From Bradyrhizobium stylosanthis (GTDB lineage: Bacteria; Pseudomonadota; Alphaproteobacteria; Rhizobiales; Xanthobacteraceae): 64,000 bases of DNA. Location: the NCBI RefSeq assembly GCF_001641335.1, contig NZ_LVEM01000003.1, forward strand, positions 243,202-307,201, read 5' to 3'. The position numbers and the translations under genes are program-made. The notes beneath the pieces are model-generated. The model was not told the DNA's origin. It did not search any database and saw only the letters and a program-made list of their open reading frames with translations. Positions within the stretch are counted from its first letter, which is position 1, and each line of letters begins with the position of its first letter. Below are positions 16,028-25,134 of this stretch, one piece after another.

Positions 16028-18721
16028 TCAGAGCTTGAGCCTGACGTCGCAGATGTCGGGCTCGGTCGGATCCGGTTTGACCTCGAACCCGAGCTGCCGG
16101 CACATCTCGAGCATCACGGTGTTCTCCTGGAGCACATCGCCCGAGATGGCCTTCAGGCCTTCCGACTTCGCATATTCGATGATCAGTTGCATCAGGGCCC
16201 ATCCGAGCCCCCTGCCCTTGAGATCGGACCGCAGCAGGATTGCGTATTCGCCGCTCTCGTAGATCGAGTCCGAATGGAGCCGGACCACGCCGACCATCTC
16301 GCCGGTCGCCTCGTCGAACGCAATGAAGGCCATCGCGCGGGCATAATCGAGCTGGGTCAGGCGCGCGATGAATTCGTGGGTGAACTCCTTCATCGGCGCG
16401 AAGAAGCGCAGGCGAAGATCGTGAGGCGTCACGTGACGCAGGAACGCGTGGATGGTCGGCTCATCCTCGGGGCGCAGCGGCCGCACGAAGATCGGCCAAT
16501 CGTCCTTGAGCTTGAGCCGGCGCTCCCATTGCGACGGATAGGCCCGGACCGCGAAATTGGCGGGGCCGGAACCCGCGAATTTCCGCTGCGGCGGCCCGAC
16601 CGCGACGCGGGCGTCCACCGCGGTCACACCGGTCTCGTCGGCCAGCAAGGGATTGATGTCGAATTCGCGGATCTCGGGAATATCGGCGGCCATCTGCGCC
16701 AGCTTGACCAGCACCATCGCGACGGCGTCCGGCTTCACTGCCGGTACGTCCCGATAGGCGCGGAGCAGCCGTGACACCCGCGTGCGGTCGATCAGATCGC
16801 GGGCTAGCTGCAGATCGAGCGGCGGCAACGCAAGGGCCTTGTCATTGATGATCTCCACCGCCGTGCCGCCCCGGCCGAAGACGACAACGATGCCAAAGGT
16901 GGGATCGTCGGCAAGGCCGAGGATCAGCTCGCGCGCCTTCGCCTTGACGACCATCGCCTGGACGATGACCCCGCCGATGCGCGCCTCGGGCCGCAGCTTC
17001 CTGGCCCGGGCGAGAATGTCGGAGGCCGCCGCACGCACCGCCTCCGGCGTCGTCAGATTGAGCACCACACCGCCGACATCGGATTTGTGAACGATGTCGC
17101 GCGACAGGATCTTCAGCACGACGGTCCCGCCTTGCGCAAATATCTCGTCCGCGCAGGCCACAGCCTGCTCGACGTCATCGGCGGCGTAAGTCGGCACCAT
17201 GGCGATGTCATAGGCTTCGAGCAGGTGCTTGATCTCGACAGGCTCGAGCCATTCGCGGCCATCCGCAATGGCCGCGGCGACGATCTGCCTGGCTGCCCGG
17301 GCGTCAGGCACGAACGTGTCGGGCATCGCGGGAGGAACCTGGCTGAGCTCCTCGACCACTTCGCGATGCCGGACCAGATGCATGAAACCACGCACCGCGT
17401 CGTCCTCGGTCGGGTAGTTCGGAATCCCCGCGCCGGAGAGCGCCTGAGCGATGTTCTGATCGGCCCCGACCCAGGCGGCCAATACGGGCTTTGCCCACCG
17501 CCCGTGCTGCTTGCGATATTTGCCGACGAGCTCCGTTACGGTCGCCGCGATATCGGCCGCCGAGGCGATCGCAGTCTGCACATTGAGGACGAGAACCGCG
17601 TCATTGTCGGGGTCGGCGAGCAGCACCTCGAGCGCAGCCGCGTAGCGCGATGCATCGGCATCGCCCACGATGTCGACGGGATTTGCACCGGACCAGGTCG
17701 GCGGCAGCACCTCATTGAGCTTCTTGCGGGCGTCCGCCGAGATCGACGCCGGAACCCCGCCGAGCTCGACCAATCGATCGACGGCAAGCACCCCGATGCC
17801 GCCGCCATTGGTGAGGATCGCCAATCGCTTTCCGGATGGCGATTCGACGCGGCCGAGCGTCTCGGCGCAGTCGAACAGTTCGCGCAGATCGGAAACCCGC
17901 AAGGCGCCCGCACGGCGGAACGCCGCGTCATAGACGGCATCGGCGCCGGCGAGCGCGCCCGTATGGGTCGCAGCCGCCTTCGCCCCCTGCGCCATGCGGC
18001 CGGATTTCACCACGACAACCGGCTTGACGCGTGACGCAGCGCGCGCCGCAGACATGAATTTACGCGCGTCCTTGATGGCCTCGATATAGAGCAGGATCGC
18101 GCGGGTCTTGTGATCCATCGCGAAATAGTCGAGCAGGTCGGCGATATCGACATCGATCTGGTCGCCGATCGAGACGATGCCGGAGAAGCCGACGCCGCGC
18201 TGCGCGGCCCAATCCACCATGCCGGCGGCGATCGCGCCGGATTGCGAAATCAGCGCGAGATTTCCTGCTCCCGGCATATGTGCGGCAAAGCTGGCATTGA
18301 GGCTCACGCCGGGCATCATGATGCCGAGACAGTTCGGCCCGATCAGCCGCATGCCGTATTTGCGGGCTGCGGCGATCGTGGCCTCGTGCAGCGACCCCGG
18401 TCCATGGCCCAATCCTGCCGAGACAATGAGCGCGCCCGCCGAGCCGCGCCGCCCGGCCTGGTCGATGATACCGGGAACCTCGCGCGCCGGCGCGGTGATG
18501 ACCACCAGCTCGGGCACGAAGTCCAGCCGGTCCAGGCTCTTCACGGAGGGAACGCCGGCGATCTCCGCATGGCGCGGATTCACCAGGCCAAACCGTCCCG
18601 CGAATTCGGCCTTGCGAATGTTCTCCAGAACGGCTCGTCCGACGGAGACCGGACGGGCGCTCGCTCCGACGAGCGCAACCGAATGCGGCGACAGCAGATT
18701 CTTCAGGCGATAGGTTGACAT
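16028..18721 (-). CDS. Fused ADP-forming acyl-CoA synthetase / GNAT acetyltransferase (PatZ-like)
   Basis: This 897-residue protein contains, in order, a CoA-binding Rossmann domain (about 8-135, VALVGASARPVSVGRAVL), a succinyl-CoA-ligase-like flavodoxin domain (to about 460), an ATP-grasp domain (about 480-700, with IGGVIVQAMVVKAKARELILGLADDPTFGIVVVFG split across it) and a C-terminal GNAT domain (about 730-897, with SDLKGRGLGWALMQLIIEYAK). The architecture is that of protein lysine acetyltransferase Pat/PatZ and of ADP-forming acetate-CoA ligases. It may conserve ATP from acyl-CoA or acetylate enzymes. It lies 69 bp downstream of the Usp gene, so it is probably co-transcribed from the FixK-box promoter at 19.68 kb. 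Confidence 0.9.
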   Translation of the reverse strand: MSTYRLKNLLSPHSVALVGASARPVSVGRAVLENIRKAEFAGRFGLVNPRHAEIAGVPSVKSLDRLDFVPELVVITAPAREVPGIIDQAGRRGSAGALIVSAGLGHGPGSLHEATIAAARKYGMRLIGPNCLGIMMPGVSLNASFAAHMPGAGNLALISQSGAIAAGMVDWAAQRGVGFSGIVSIGDQIDVDIADLLDYFAMDHKTRAILLYIEAIKDARKFMSAARAASRVKPVVVVKSGRMAQGAKAAATHTGALAGADAVYDAAFRRAGALRVSDLRELFDCAETLGRVESPSGKRLAILTNGGGIGVLAVDRLVELGGVPASISADARKKLNEVLPPTWSGANPVDIVGDADASRYAAALEVLLADPDNDAVLVLNVQTAIASAADIAATVTELVGKYRKQHGRWAKPVLAAWVGADQNIAQALSGAGIPNYPTEDDAVRGFMHLVRHREVVEELSQVPPAMPDTFVPDARAARQIVAAAIADGREWLEPVEIKHLLEAYDIAMVPTYAADDVEQAVACADEIFAQGGTVVLKILSRDIVHKSDVGGVVLNLTTPEAVRAAASDILARARKLRPEARIGGVIVQAMVVKAKARELILGLADDPTFGIVVVFGRGGTAVEIINDKALALPPLDLQLARDLIDRTRVSRLLRAYRDVPAVKPDAVAMVLVKLAQMAADIPEIREFDINPLLADETGVTAVDARVAVGPPQRKFAGSGPANFAVRAYPSQWERRLKLKDDWPIFVRPLRPEDEPTIHAFLRHVTPHDLRLRFFAPMKEFTHEFIARLTQLDYARAMAFIAFDEATGEMVGVVRLHSDSIYESGEYAILLRSDLKGRGLGWALMQLIIEYAKSEGLKAISGDVLQENTVMLEMCRQLGFEVKPDPTEPDICDVRLKL

Positions 18722-18790
18722 GACAGCAAATGCGCCCGGTCGGTGGCGGTTCCGATGGTCGAAAGATCGGGCTGGAAAGCAGCGGCCAGC

Positions 18791-19630
18791 CTAGTGGGAG
18801 ATCATAACCCAGCACGGCGGCTGGCCAATGACAGTCTTTGTCACACCGCCCCAAACGATCTCATTCAGGCGCGAATGATGGTAGGCCCCCATCACGATCG
18901 CATCCATCGCATTGGAATTCGCCCAGCCTCCAAGCACCTTGCCGATCGAGCTACCGCCCCCACCTACCGTTTCGAACGAGGCGTAGACGCCGTGTTCCCT
19001 CAGATGGTCGACGAGGGAGGCCCCGGACTGCACGAGGGCGTCAGTCCTGTCGTCCGTCACGGTCACCACACGGACCGAGGCCGCGGCCTGCAGGACCGGC
19101 AGCGCGTCGCCAATCGCCCGTGCGGCGCGCGCGGAGTGATCCCAGGCGATCATGACATTCTCGAATTCCGGTCGCAGCGCCTCTACGCGCTGCTCCGGAC
19201 ACAGCAGCAGCGGTCGCCCGGATTCGAACAGGAGCGTCTCGATGATGTGCTCCGTGCGGCTGTCATGCGGCTTCACGGGGACCAGCGTGAGATCGCTGAA
19301 ACGCGCATGTTCGGCAAGGATCGACGCGATCTGGTCCGGCGGCACCTTGCCCGACCGGCTCTCGGCGCGAATGCCGGCGCGGGACGCCGCATCGGTGAAG
19401 GCATTCAGAAGACTCTGCAGATCAGCCGCCCCGGCAGGTCCGTCCGCCCCGGCGGCTCCGGGATCTTCGGGAAGCAGCACTTTCGGCCGCGCGAACACCT
19501 CTTCCTCGAGCGCAAGCGCGTTGATCCTGGCACCGAGGGCGGCGGCGACGGACACGCATTTCTCGATCGCGGCGAGAGTCGGTCCGGCCGGCTGGCCGAT
19601 GAGCGGCAGAAAAACGTCCTTGATGGGCAT
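18791..19630 (-). CDS. Tandem universal stress protein
   Basis: This 279-residue protein has two Usp domains. The C-terminal one holds ENVMIAWDHSARAARAIGDALPVLQ and the terminal MGAYHHSRLNEIVWGGVTKTVI, the alphaproteobacterial variant of the ATP-binding loop. The N-terminal domain is more degenerate. Usp proteins accumulate during growth arrest and hypoxia. It is the first gene after a FixK-type box (19678-19691) and is followed by the acyl-CoA synthetase/acetyltransferase. Confidence 0.9.
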   Translation of the reverse strand: MPIKDVFLPLIGQPAGPTLAAIEKCVSVAAALGARINALALEEEVFARPKVLLPEDPGAAGADGPAGAADLQSLLNAFTDAASRAGIRAESRSGKVPPDQIASILAEHARFSDLTLVPVKPHDSRTEHIIETLLFESGRPLLLCPEQRVEALRPEFENVMIAWDHSARAARAIGDALPVLQAAASVRVVTVTDDRTDALVQSGASLVDHLREHGVYASFETVGGGGSSIGKVLGGWANSNAMDAIVMGAYHHSRLNEIVWGGVTKTVIGQPPCWVMISH

Positions 19631-19677
19631 CGGGATTCTCCTCGATCGCCAAACTAGTCCGGCTTTCGTCAGGACGC

Positions 19678-19691
19678 TTGATCCTCGTCAA
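19678..19691. promoter_or_regulatory. FNR/FixK box upstream of usp
   Basis: TTGATCCTCGTCAA fits TTGA-N6-TCAA. It is centred about 55 bp upstream of the leftward usp start (19630). Confidence 0.78.
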
Positions 19692-19725
19692 GCTCATGGG
19701 GAACTCCGGCAGGTCTGATCGGGCC

Positions 19726-19739
19726 TTGACGGAAGTCAA
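19726..19739. promoter_or_regulatory. FNR/FixK box upstream of the kinase/CHAD operon
   Basis: TTGACGGAAGTCAA fits TTGA-N6-TCAA. It is centred about 99 bp before the rightward ATG 19832, giving a predicted transcript start near 19774. Confidence 0.76.
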
Positions 19740-19831
19740 GGACTGGCCGCGCGCTGCCATTCTATGGATAGTTCGCTTGGAGCGGCGCAGCCGCGCTCCG
19801 GCCCTGACCGTATCCCGGGATAACAGCTTCG

Positions 19832-21367
19832 ATGACGTACGAAACGGCTGCCCAGCAACGGATCCTCACCGCACTCGGCAGCCGTCCCGGCGTGACGCGG
19901 ATCGATACTCACGCGGCATCGGTCTTCCTCGACGGGCCGCGCGCGCTGAAGGTCAAGCGAGCCGTGCGGTTTCCCTTCCTCGACTATTCGACGCTCGAGA
20001 AACGCAAGGCGGCCTGCGAGGAAGAGATCAGGATCAACCGGCCTCTGGCGCCTCAGATCTATGATCGTGTCGTGGCGATCACCGAGGAGACGGACGGATC
20101 GCTGCAGGTCGACGGCCGCGGGCGGCCGGTCGAGTATGCGGTCGACATGTCCCGCTTCGACGAAAGCCGGACACTGGACCATCTGGCGAAGGCCGGGCCG
20201 CTGGACGCGAGCCTTGCGTCCGCAACCGCTGACGCCATCGCCGCGTCGCATGCGGCGGCGAAGCAAGCCGACGGCAAGGCATGGGTCGCTTCCATCCCCG
20301 GGCTCATCGAGGCAAACAGCAATGGCTTGCGGCAGGGCCATCACCTCGAAGCGGAGGCGATCGAGCGGCTCGGCAAGGCCTCGCACGCGATGTTCCGGCG
20401 TGTGCAGCCGCTGCTTGAAGCGCGCGGCCGTCAGGGCTTCGTGCGCCGCTGCCACGGCGACCTGCATCTTGCGAACATCGTCCTGATCGGCGAACAGCCC
20501 GTCTTGTTCGATGCCATCGAGTTCGATGCGCAGCTGGCGACCGTCGACGTGCTCTACGATCTCGCATTCACCCTGATGGACCTGTTGTGCCATGATCAGG
20601 CCGCGGCAGCCAACATCGTCCTGAACCAATATCTGACCGCATCGCCGGTCGAAACTCTGGATGCGCTGGCCGCACTGCCCCTGTTCCTGTCCATTCGCGC
20701 GGCGATCCGTGCGCAGGTCGCACTGGCACGGCTGGCACGCCCCGATGCCGACCGGAGCGGAATTCTCGGCGAGGCACGTCGCTATTTCGACCTCGCCCGC
20801 GTTCTGATCGAGCCTCCCGCCCCGCGCCTGATTGCGGTAGGCGGGCTATCCGGCACCGGCAAGTCCGTCCTCGCCCGCGCACTGGCGCCTCACGTCGCAC
20901 CGCTGCCGGGAGCCGTCGTGCTGCGTAGCGACGTCATTCGCAAGCAGCTGTTTCAGGTGGGACACACCGACCGTCTGCCACCGTCCACGTACCGGCCCGA
21001 CGTCACGGCGCGCGTCTACGAGATGCTGATGCAGCGGGCGCGGCAGGCGCTGGTACAAGGCCATTCCGTCATCGTCGACGCCGTTTTTGCGCGGGAATCC
21101 GAACGGGACGAGCTGGCCGTCCTGGCCAGCGAATGCAACATCCCGTTGAGCGGATTATTCCTCGTCGCCGACCTTGCGACCCGGCAGGCCCGCATTGGCG
21201 GCCGCCATGGCGACGCCTCCGACGCCACGCAGGAGGTTGCTGCGCAGCAAGAGCACTATAATATCGGTCACATCGGGTGGGCGACCATCGACGCATCCGG
21301 CACACAGGAGCAAACGCTCCAGAACTGCCGGGACGCGATCGCAAGGCAAGCAAGGCAATCTGATTGA
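19832..21367 (+). CDS. Fused aminoglycoside-phosphotransferase-like / P-loop kinase protein
   Basis: In this 511-residue protein the N-terminal half is an APH-like kinase with the catalytic loop HGDLHLAN (208-215) and a metal-binding Asp in FDAIEFDAQ. The C-terminal half is a P-loop kinase-type domain with Walker A GGLSGTGKS (337-345) and VIVDAVFARESERDEL. The same domain pair occurs in the mycobacterial DosR-regulon protein Rv2004c (from memory). The phosphorylated substrate is unknown. It sits under its own FixK-type box and overlaps the CHAD gene by 4 bp. Confidence 0.87.
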   Translation: MTYETAAQQRILTALGSRPGVTRIDTHAASVFLDGPRALKVKRAVRFPFLDYSTLEKRKAACEEEIRINRPLAPQIYDRVVAITEETDGSLQVDGRGRPVEYAVDMSRFDESRTLDHLAKAGPLDASLASATADAIAASHAAAKQADGKAWVASIPGLIEANSNGLRQGHHLEAEAIERLGKASHAMFRRVQPLLEARGRQGFVRRCHGDLHLANIVLIGEQPVLFDAIEFDAQLATVDVLYDLAFTLMDLLCHDQAAAANIVLNQYLTASPVETLDALAALPLFLSIRAAIRAQVALARLARPDADRSGILGEARRYFDLARVLIEPPAPRLIAVGGLSGTGKSVLARALAPHVAPLPGAVVLRSDVIRKQLFQVGHTDRLPPSTYRPDVTARVYEMLMQRARQALVQGHSVIVDAVFARESERDELAVLASECNIPLSGLFLVADLATRQARIGGRHGDASDATQEVAAQQEHYNIGHIGWATIDASGTQEQTLQNCRDAIARQARQSD

Positions 21368-22353
21368 CGCGGGCAAGGATGTCGCGACCTACCACGAGTT
21401 CGACGGCAACCGCGGGCGCTAATCCGGCGGCACGGCGCAATGTCCTGCCAGGCCGCCTCAGCCCCGGCATGGCCTGCGATACCGCATTCCGGATCATCGC
21501 GCGCCGCCATTTCGATGCCGTTCTCGCCCAGCATGACGGTACCTGCGGCGGTGACCCGGAGGCGCTGCATCAGATCCGGATTGCACTGATGCATCTGCGC
21601 ACCGCGATTCGATTCTTCTCGCCGATGGTCGACGACGGACAGCGGCCAAACGTCTGGGCCGAGCTGAAATGGCTGAACAGCCAGCTCGGCATGGTCAGGG
21701 ACCTCGACGTCGCGATCGAGCGGGTCATCGCCGAAAGCGGCGGCGAACTTGACGTAATCGCCGAGCTCCAGCACTGGGACGAAAAGCGCGCCGAGAGCCA
21801 CCGCCTGCTGGCGCGCGCGCTGCAATCGGCGCGCTATCGCCGCCTGGTCGAGCAAACCTCGGCCTGGATCGAGAGCGGTCCCTGGTCGACCCGCCGCAGC
21901 AAGGAGGCGGTCAGGCTGCGGCGCTGCCCGCTGGCCGATCACGCGACGGCGCGACTGACCGAGTGGGAAGAGACGCTGCTCAGAAAGGCGCGGAAGCTGC
22001 ACAAGCTCGATGTCGAGAAACGTCACAAGCTGCGGCTTCTCAATAAGCGGATGACCTATTCGGTCGGATCGCTCGCGGACCTGTTCGCCGACGAATCCCT
22101 GACGAAGCAGAAATCGATCCTCAAGCAATTGAAGAAGGCGCAGAAATCCCTCGGACAGCTGAACGACGATGCGCGTGGGCAAACGCTGGCGGCGTCATTG
22201 AACGAAGCCGTTCCCGAGGCAGGCATTCGCTTCCTCGACCACAAACGGGAAAAGAAGCTGCTGCGAGCCGCCTCGAAGGCCTACCGGAAACTGGACAAGG
22301 CCAAACCGTTCCGCTCGTCAGACCTTGCACCGAACGCGCAGCTCGAAGATTAG
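21364..22353 (+). CDS. CHAD-domain protein
   Basis: This 329-residue helical protein has the conserved His/Arg CHAD pattern (EALHQIRIALMHLRTAIRFFSPM near residue 65, and later KRHKLRLLNKRMTYSVGSL). CHAD domains bind inorganic polyphosphate and localise to polyP granules. The start is probably the TTG at 21364, which overlaps the preceding stop with AAGG upstream; ATG 21379 is the alternative. Coupling with the kinase gene and nearby PhaC suggests a granule or storage role under low oxygen (inference). Confidence 0.85.
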   Translation: MTRARMSRPTTSSTATAGANPAARRNVLPGRLSPGMACDTAFRIIARRHFDAVLAQHDGTCGGDPEALHQIRIALMHLRTAIRFFSPMVDDGQRPNVWAELKWLNSQLGMVRDLDVAIERVIAESGGELDVIAELQHWDEKRAESHRLLARALQSARYRRLVEQTSAWIESGPWSTRRSKEAVRLRRCPLADHATARLTEWEETLLRKARKLHKLDVEKRHKLRLLNKRMTYSVGSLADLFADESLTKQKSILKQLKKAQKSLGQLNDDARGQTLAASLNEAVPEAGIRFLDHKREKKLLRAASKAYRKLDKAKPFRSSDLAPNAQLED

Positions 22354-24188
22354 GTGTGAACGTAGTCGCCAGGCGCGTCTGGCAGGCCGTCAATGCCTCC
22401 AGCTCCCATCGACGGCGGATCGCAGGGCGCCCCGGAGCGCGCCGCCAGCCATTGCACCCATTCCGGCCACCACGATCCCTCGACCTGCGGCGCCAGCTTC
22501 AGCCACTCTTCCGGGCCGACATAAGGCGCATCCGCAGCCTTGGTCTTGATCTGGTAGCTGTGCCAGGATTCGGCGGGGGGCGCGACGATGCCGGCGTTAT
22601 GACCGCCGCTGGTCAACAGGAACGTCACGTCGGCATCGACCTGATAGTGGATCTTGTGGACGGATCGCCACGGCGCGACATGATCGGCGAGCGTGCCGAC
22701 CACGAACATCGGTGTGTGGATGTCGGAGAGCGACACACCCCTGCCCTCGACGCGGTAGCGGCCCGCGGCCAGATCGTTGTCGAGGAACAGCTTTCGCAGA
22801 TATTCCGAATGCATCCGGTAAGGCAGCCGCGTGGCGTCGGCATTCCAGGCCATCAGGTCGTTCGGCGCCGCCGCTTCTCCCATCAAATAGTCGCGTGACA
22901 GCCGCGACCAGATCAGGTCGTTGGAGCGCAGCAGCGCGAACGCGCCGGCCATCTGTGCGGTATCGAGATAGCCGCGCTGCCACATCATGTCTTCGAGGAA
23001 GGCGACCTGGCTCTCGTTGATGAAGAGCGTCAATTCGCCGGCTTCGGTGAAGTCGGTCTGGGCGGCAAGGAGCGTGATGGTGCCGAGACGATTGTCTCCG
23101 TCGCGCGCCATGGCGGCGGCCGCGATCGACAGCAACGTGCCACCCAGGCAATAGCCGAGCGCATGAATCCTCTCGCCCGGCACGATCCGGCCGATCATGT
23201 CCAGCGCGGCCATGACACCCAGCTTGCGATAGTCGTCGAAGGCGAGATCGCGGTCCTCCGCGTTCGGATTGCGCCAGGAGATCGCGAACACGGTGAAGCC
23301 CTGACCGGTCAGATACTCGACGAGTGAGTTCTGCGGCGACAGATCGAGGATGTAGTACTTCATGATCCAGGCCGGCACGATCAGGATCGGCTCGGGGCGC
23401 ACCTGCGCGGTCGTCGGATGATACTGGATCAGCTCGATCAGATCGTTGCGGTAGACCACCTTGCCGGGCGTGGCCGCCAACGTCTTGCCGACGACAAACT
23501 GATCTTCGCCTGCCGGCTTCGACAGCGAAAGCAGACGCATCAGATCGCTGCACCAGTTCTGCCAACCGAACACGAAATTCTCCCCACCGCTCTGGAACGC
23601 TTTTTCCAGAACCTGCGGGTTGGTCGCCGCGAAATTGGAGGGCGCCAGCATGTCGAGCATCTGGCGCATCGAGAATTCGACGATCGCTTCATTCGCGTGG
23701 GATACGCCGCGGACACCAGTTGCGGCATCGTGCCACCAGCGCTCGGTGAGCAGAAACGCCTGGGCGAGCAGATTGAACGGGGCCGCTTCCCATTGCCGGT
23801 CGGTGAAGCGGCGATCTCGTTCCTGCGGCTCGATGACGGACCACGGCTTTCGCGTCATCGCGTGGGCGGCAGCCTCGAGGAACCGGCCGGCATCGCGAAC
23901 AACATTGCGGGAAATCTCCATCTGCCGCTGCGGGGCCGCCGCGAGATGCGCGCTCCAATCGAGCCAGGCGAGCGACAAGGCCACAGGCGAAATCCCGCCC
24001 GTAAAACGCGCCAGCATGGCATGAAACGCGCGATCCAGGACGTATGGCTCCGATGCAGGCGGAGAGCCGGCCGCGGCCTGCGTCCCCACGCTTCTACCAG
24101 CGGTCGACGCAGGGACCTCGGCCGCCGGATCGGCGGAGAGAACCTGCGGAGGCTCTTCGGCCCGTGGAAATATCTTCACGACGCTCAT
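22350..24188 (-). CDS. phaC: PhaC-like polyhydroxyalkanoate synthase
   Basis: This 612-residue protein has an alpha/beta-hydrolase synthase fold. The nucleophile box GYCLGG contains the catalytic Cys of PHA synthases, the Asp is in GTLADHVAP, and the His is in GGHNAGIVAPP. The length fits class I PhaC, with a proline/alanine-rich N-terminal extension. It would polymerise 3-hydroxyacyl-CoA into granules, a reductant sink when respiration is limited. I chose ATG 24188; the frame to 24263 would overlap the FixK-type box at 24250-24263. Its stop overlaps the convergent CHAD gene by 4 bp. Confidence 0.9.
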   Translation of the reverse strand: MSVVKIFPRAEEPPQVLSADPAAEVPASTAGRSVGTQAAAGSPPASEPYVLDRAFHAMLARFTGGISPVALSLAWLDWSAHLAAAPQRQMEISRNVVRDAGRFLEAAAHAMTRKPWSVIEPQERDRRFTDRQWEAAPFNLLAQAFLLTERWWHDAATGVRGVSHANEAIVEFSMRQMLDMLAPSNFAATNPQVLEKAFQSGGENFVFGWQNWCSDLMRLLSLSKPAGEDQFVVGKTLAATPGKVVYRNDLIELIQYHPTTAQVRPEPILIVPAWIMKYYILDLSPQNSLVEYLTGQGFTVFAISWRNPNAEDRDLAFDDYRKLGVMAALDMIGRIVPGERIHALGYCLGGTLLSIAAAAMARDGDNRLGTITLLAAQTDFTEAGELTLFINESQVAFLEDMMWQRGYLDTAQMAGAFALLRSNDLIWSRLSRDYLMGEAAAPNDLMAWNADATRLPYRMHSEYLRKLFLDNDLAAGRYRVEGRGVSLSDIHTPMFVVGTLADHVAPWRSVHKIHYQVDADVTFLLTSGGHNAGIVAPPAESWHSYQIKTKAADAPYVGPEEWLKLAPQVEGSWWPEWVQWLAARSGAPCDPPSMGAGGIDGLPDAPGDYVHT

Positions 24189-24249
24189 GGCTGAATGTCC
24201 CTGCGGGCTTTCTGTTCCGCGCAGGATATGGCGACGCTTCCGCCGGGCG

Positions 24250-24263
24250 TTGAGCTGCATCAA
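24250..24263. promoter_or_regulatory. FNR/FixK box upstream of phaC-like gene
   Basis: TTGAGCTGCATCAA fits TTGA-N6-TCAA. It is centred about 69 bp upstream of the leftward start 24188, with a predicted transcript start near 24215. Confidence 0.75.
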
Positions 24264-24309
24264 AGCCCGGCCCGCAACTGCTCGACCGGGACAAAACAGC
24301 TAGGTGCGT

Positions 24310-24323
24310 TTGACCTGAGTCAA
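24310..24323. promoter_or_regulatory. FNR/FixK box upstream of the CBS-BON gene
   Basis: TTGACCTGAGTCAA, extended to the palindrome TTTGACCTGAGTCAAA, fits TTGA-N6-TCAA. It is centred 70 bp before ATG 24387, with a predicted transcript start near 24358. Confidence 0.78.
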
Positions 24324-24386
24324 ACCGCCGCGGGACAGTCGGGCTAGGCTTTGCACATCGAAATTCGACAAGCAGCGGAGCTTTGC

Positions 24387-25115
24387 ATGCGCGCCCACCA
24401 GATCATGACCCGGTCGGTCATCTCGGTCACCCCGGACACCAGCATCGTCGAGGCCGCGAACATCATGCTGAAGCGGCACGTCAGCGGCCTCACTGTCGTC
24501 GATGACACCGGCAAGCTGGTCGGCGTCGTCTCGGAGGGAGATTTCATCCGCCGCAGTGAAATCGGCACCGGACGCAAGCGCGGCCGCTGGCTGCGCTTCA
24601 TCCTGGGTCCCGGCACATCGGCCAGCGACTTTGTCCAGGAGCACGGCCGCAAGGTCTCGGAGGTGATGACCGCCTCGCCCGTGACCATCACCGAGGATAC
24701 CGCACTCGCGGAGATCGTCGATCTCATGGAGCGAAACAACGTGAAACGCCTACCGGTGGTGCGCGGCGACCTGGTGGTCGGCATCGTATCCCGCGCCAAT
24801 CTGCTGCAGGCGGTTGCCGGGCTTGCCCGCGACGTACCGGATCCGACGGCCGACGACGATCACATTCGCAGCCGCATCATCGACACCATGGAGAAGAACG
24901 ACTGGTGCCCGTTCGGACTCAATGTCATCGTTCGCGACGGCATCGTTCACCTCAGCGGCGTCATCACCGAAGAACGCGCGCGGCAAGCCGCCGTTGTCGC
25001 GGCAGAGAATGTCGAGGGCGTGAAGAAGGTGCACGACCATCTGTGCTGGGTCGACACGATGTCCGGCGTTTATCTGAACTCACCCGAGGACGATGAGCTC
25101 GCCAAGGCGAGCTGA
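24387..25115 (+). CDS. CBS-pair plus BON-domain protein
   Basis: In this 242-residue protein two CBS motifs (residues about 1-60 and 92-150; MTRSVISVTPDTSIVEAANIM and VMTASPVTITEDTALAEIVDLM) form a Bateman module that senses adenine nucleotides. A C-terminal BON domain (about 165-225, WCPFGLNVIVRDGIVHLSGVI) may contact membranes. CBS proteins such as Hrp1 are strongly hypoxia-induced in mycobacteria, a parallel that supports the dormancy-regulon reading. The start ATG 24387 has CGGAG 6 bases upstream. Confidence 0.88.
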   Translation: MRAHQIMTRSVISVTPDTSIVEAANIMLKRHVSGLTVVDDTGKLVGVVSEGDFIRRSEIGTGRKRGRWLRFILGPGTSASDFVQEHGRKVSEVMTASPVTITEDTALAEIVDLMERNNVKRLPVVRGDLVVGIVSRANLLQAVAGLARDVPDPTADDDHIRSRIIDTMEKNDWCPFGLNVIVRDGIVHLSGVITEERARQAAVVAAENVEGVKKVHDHLCWVDTMSGVYLNSPEDDELAKAS

Positions 25116-25134
25116 ACAGGCAAGCCGAACGTCT

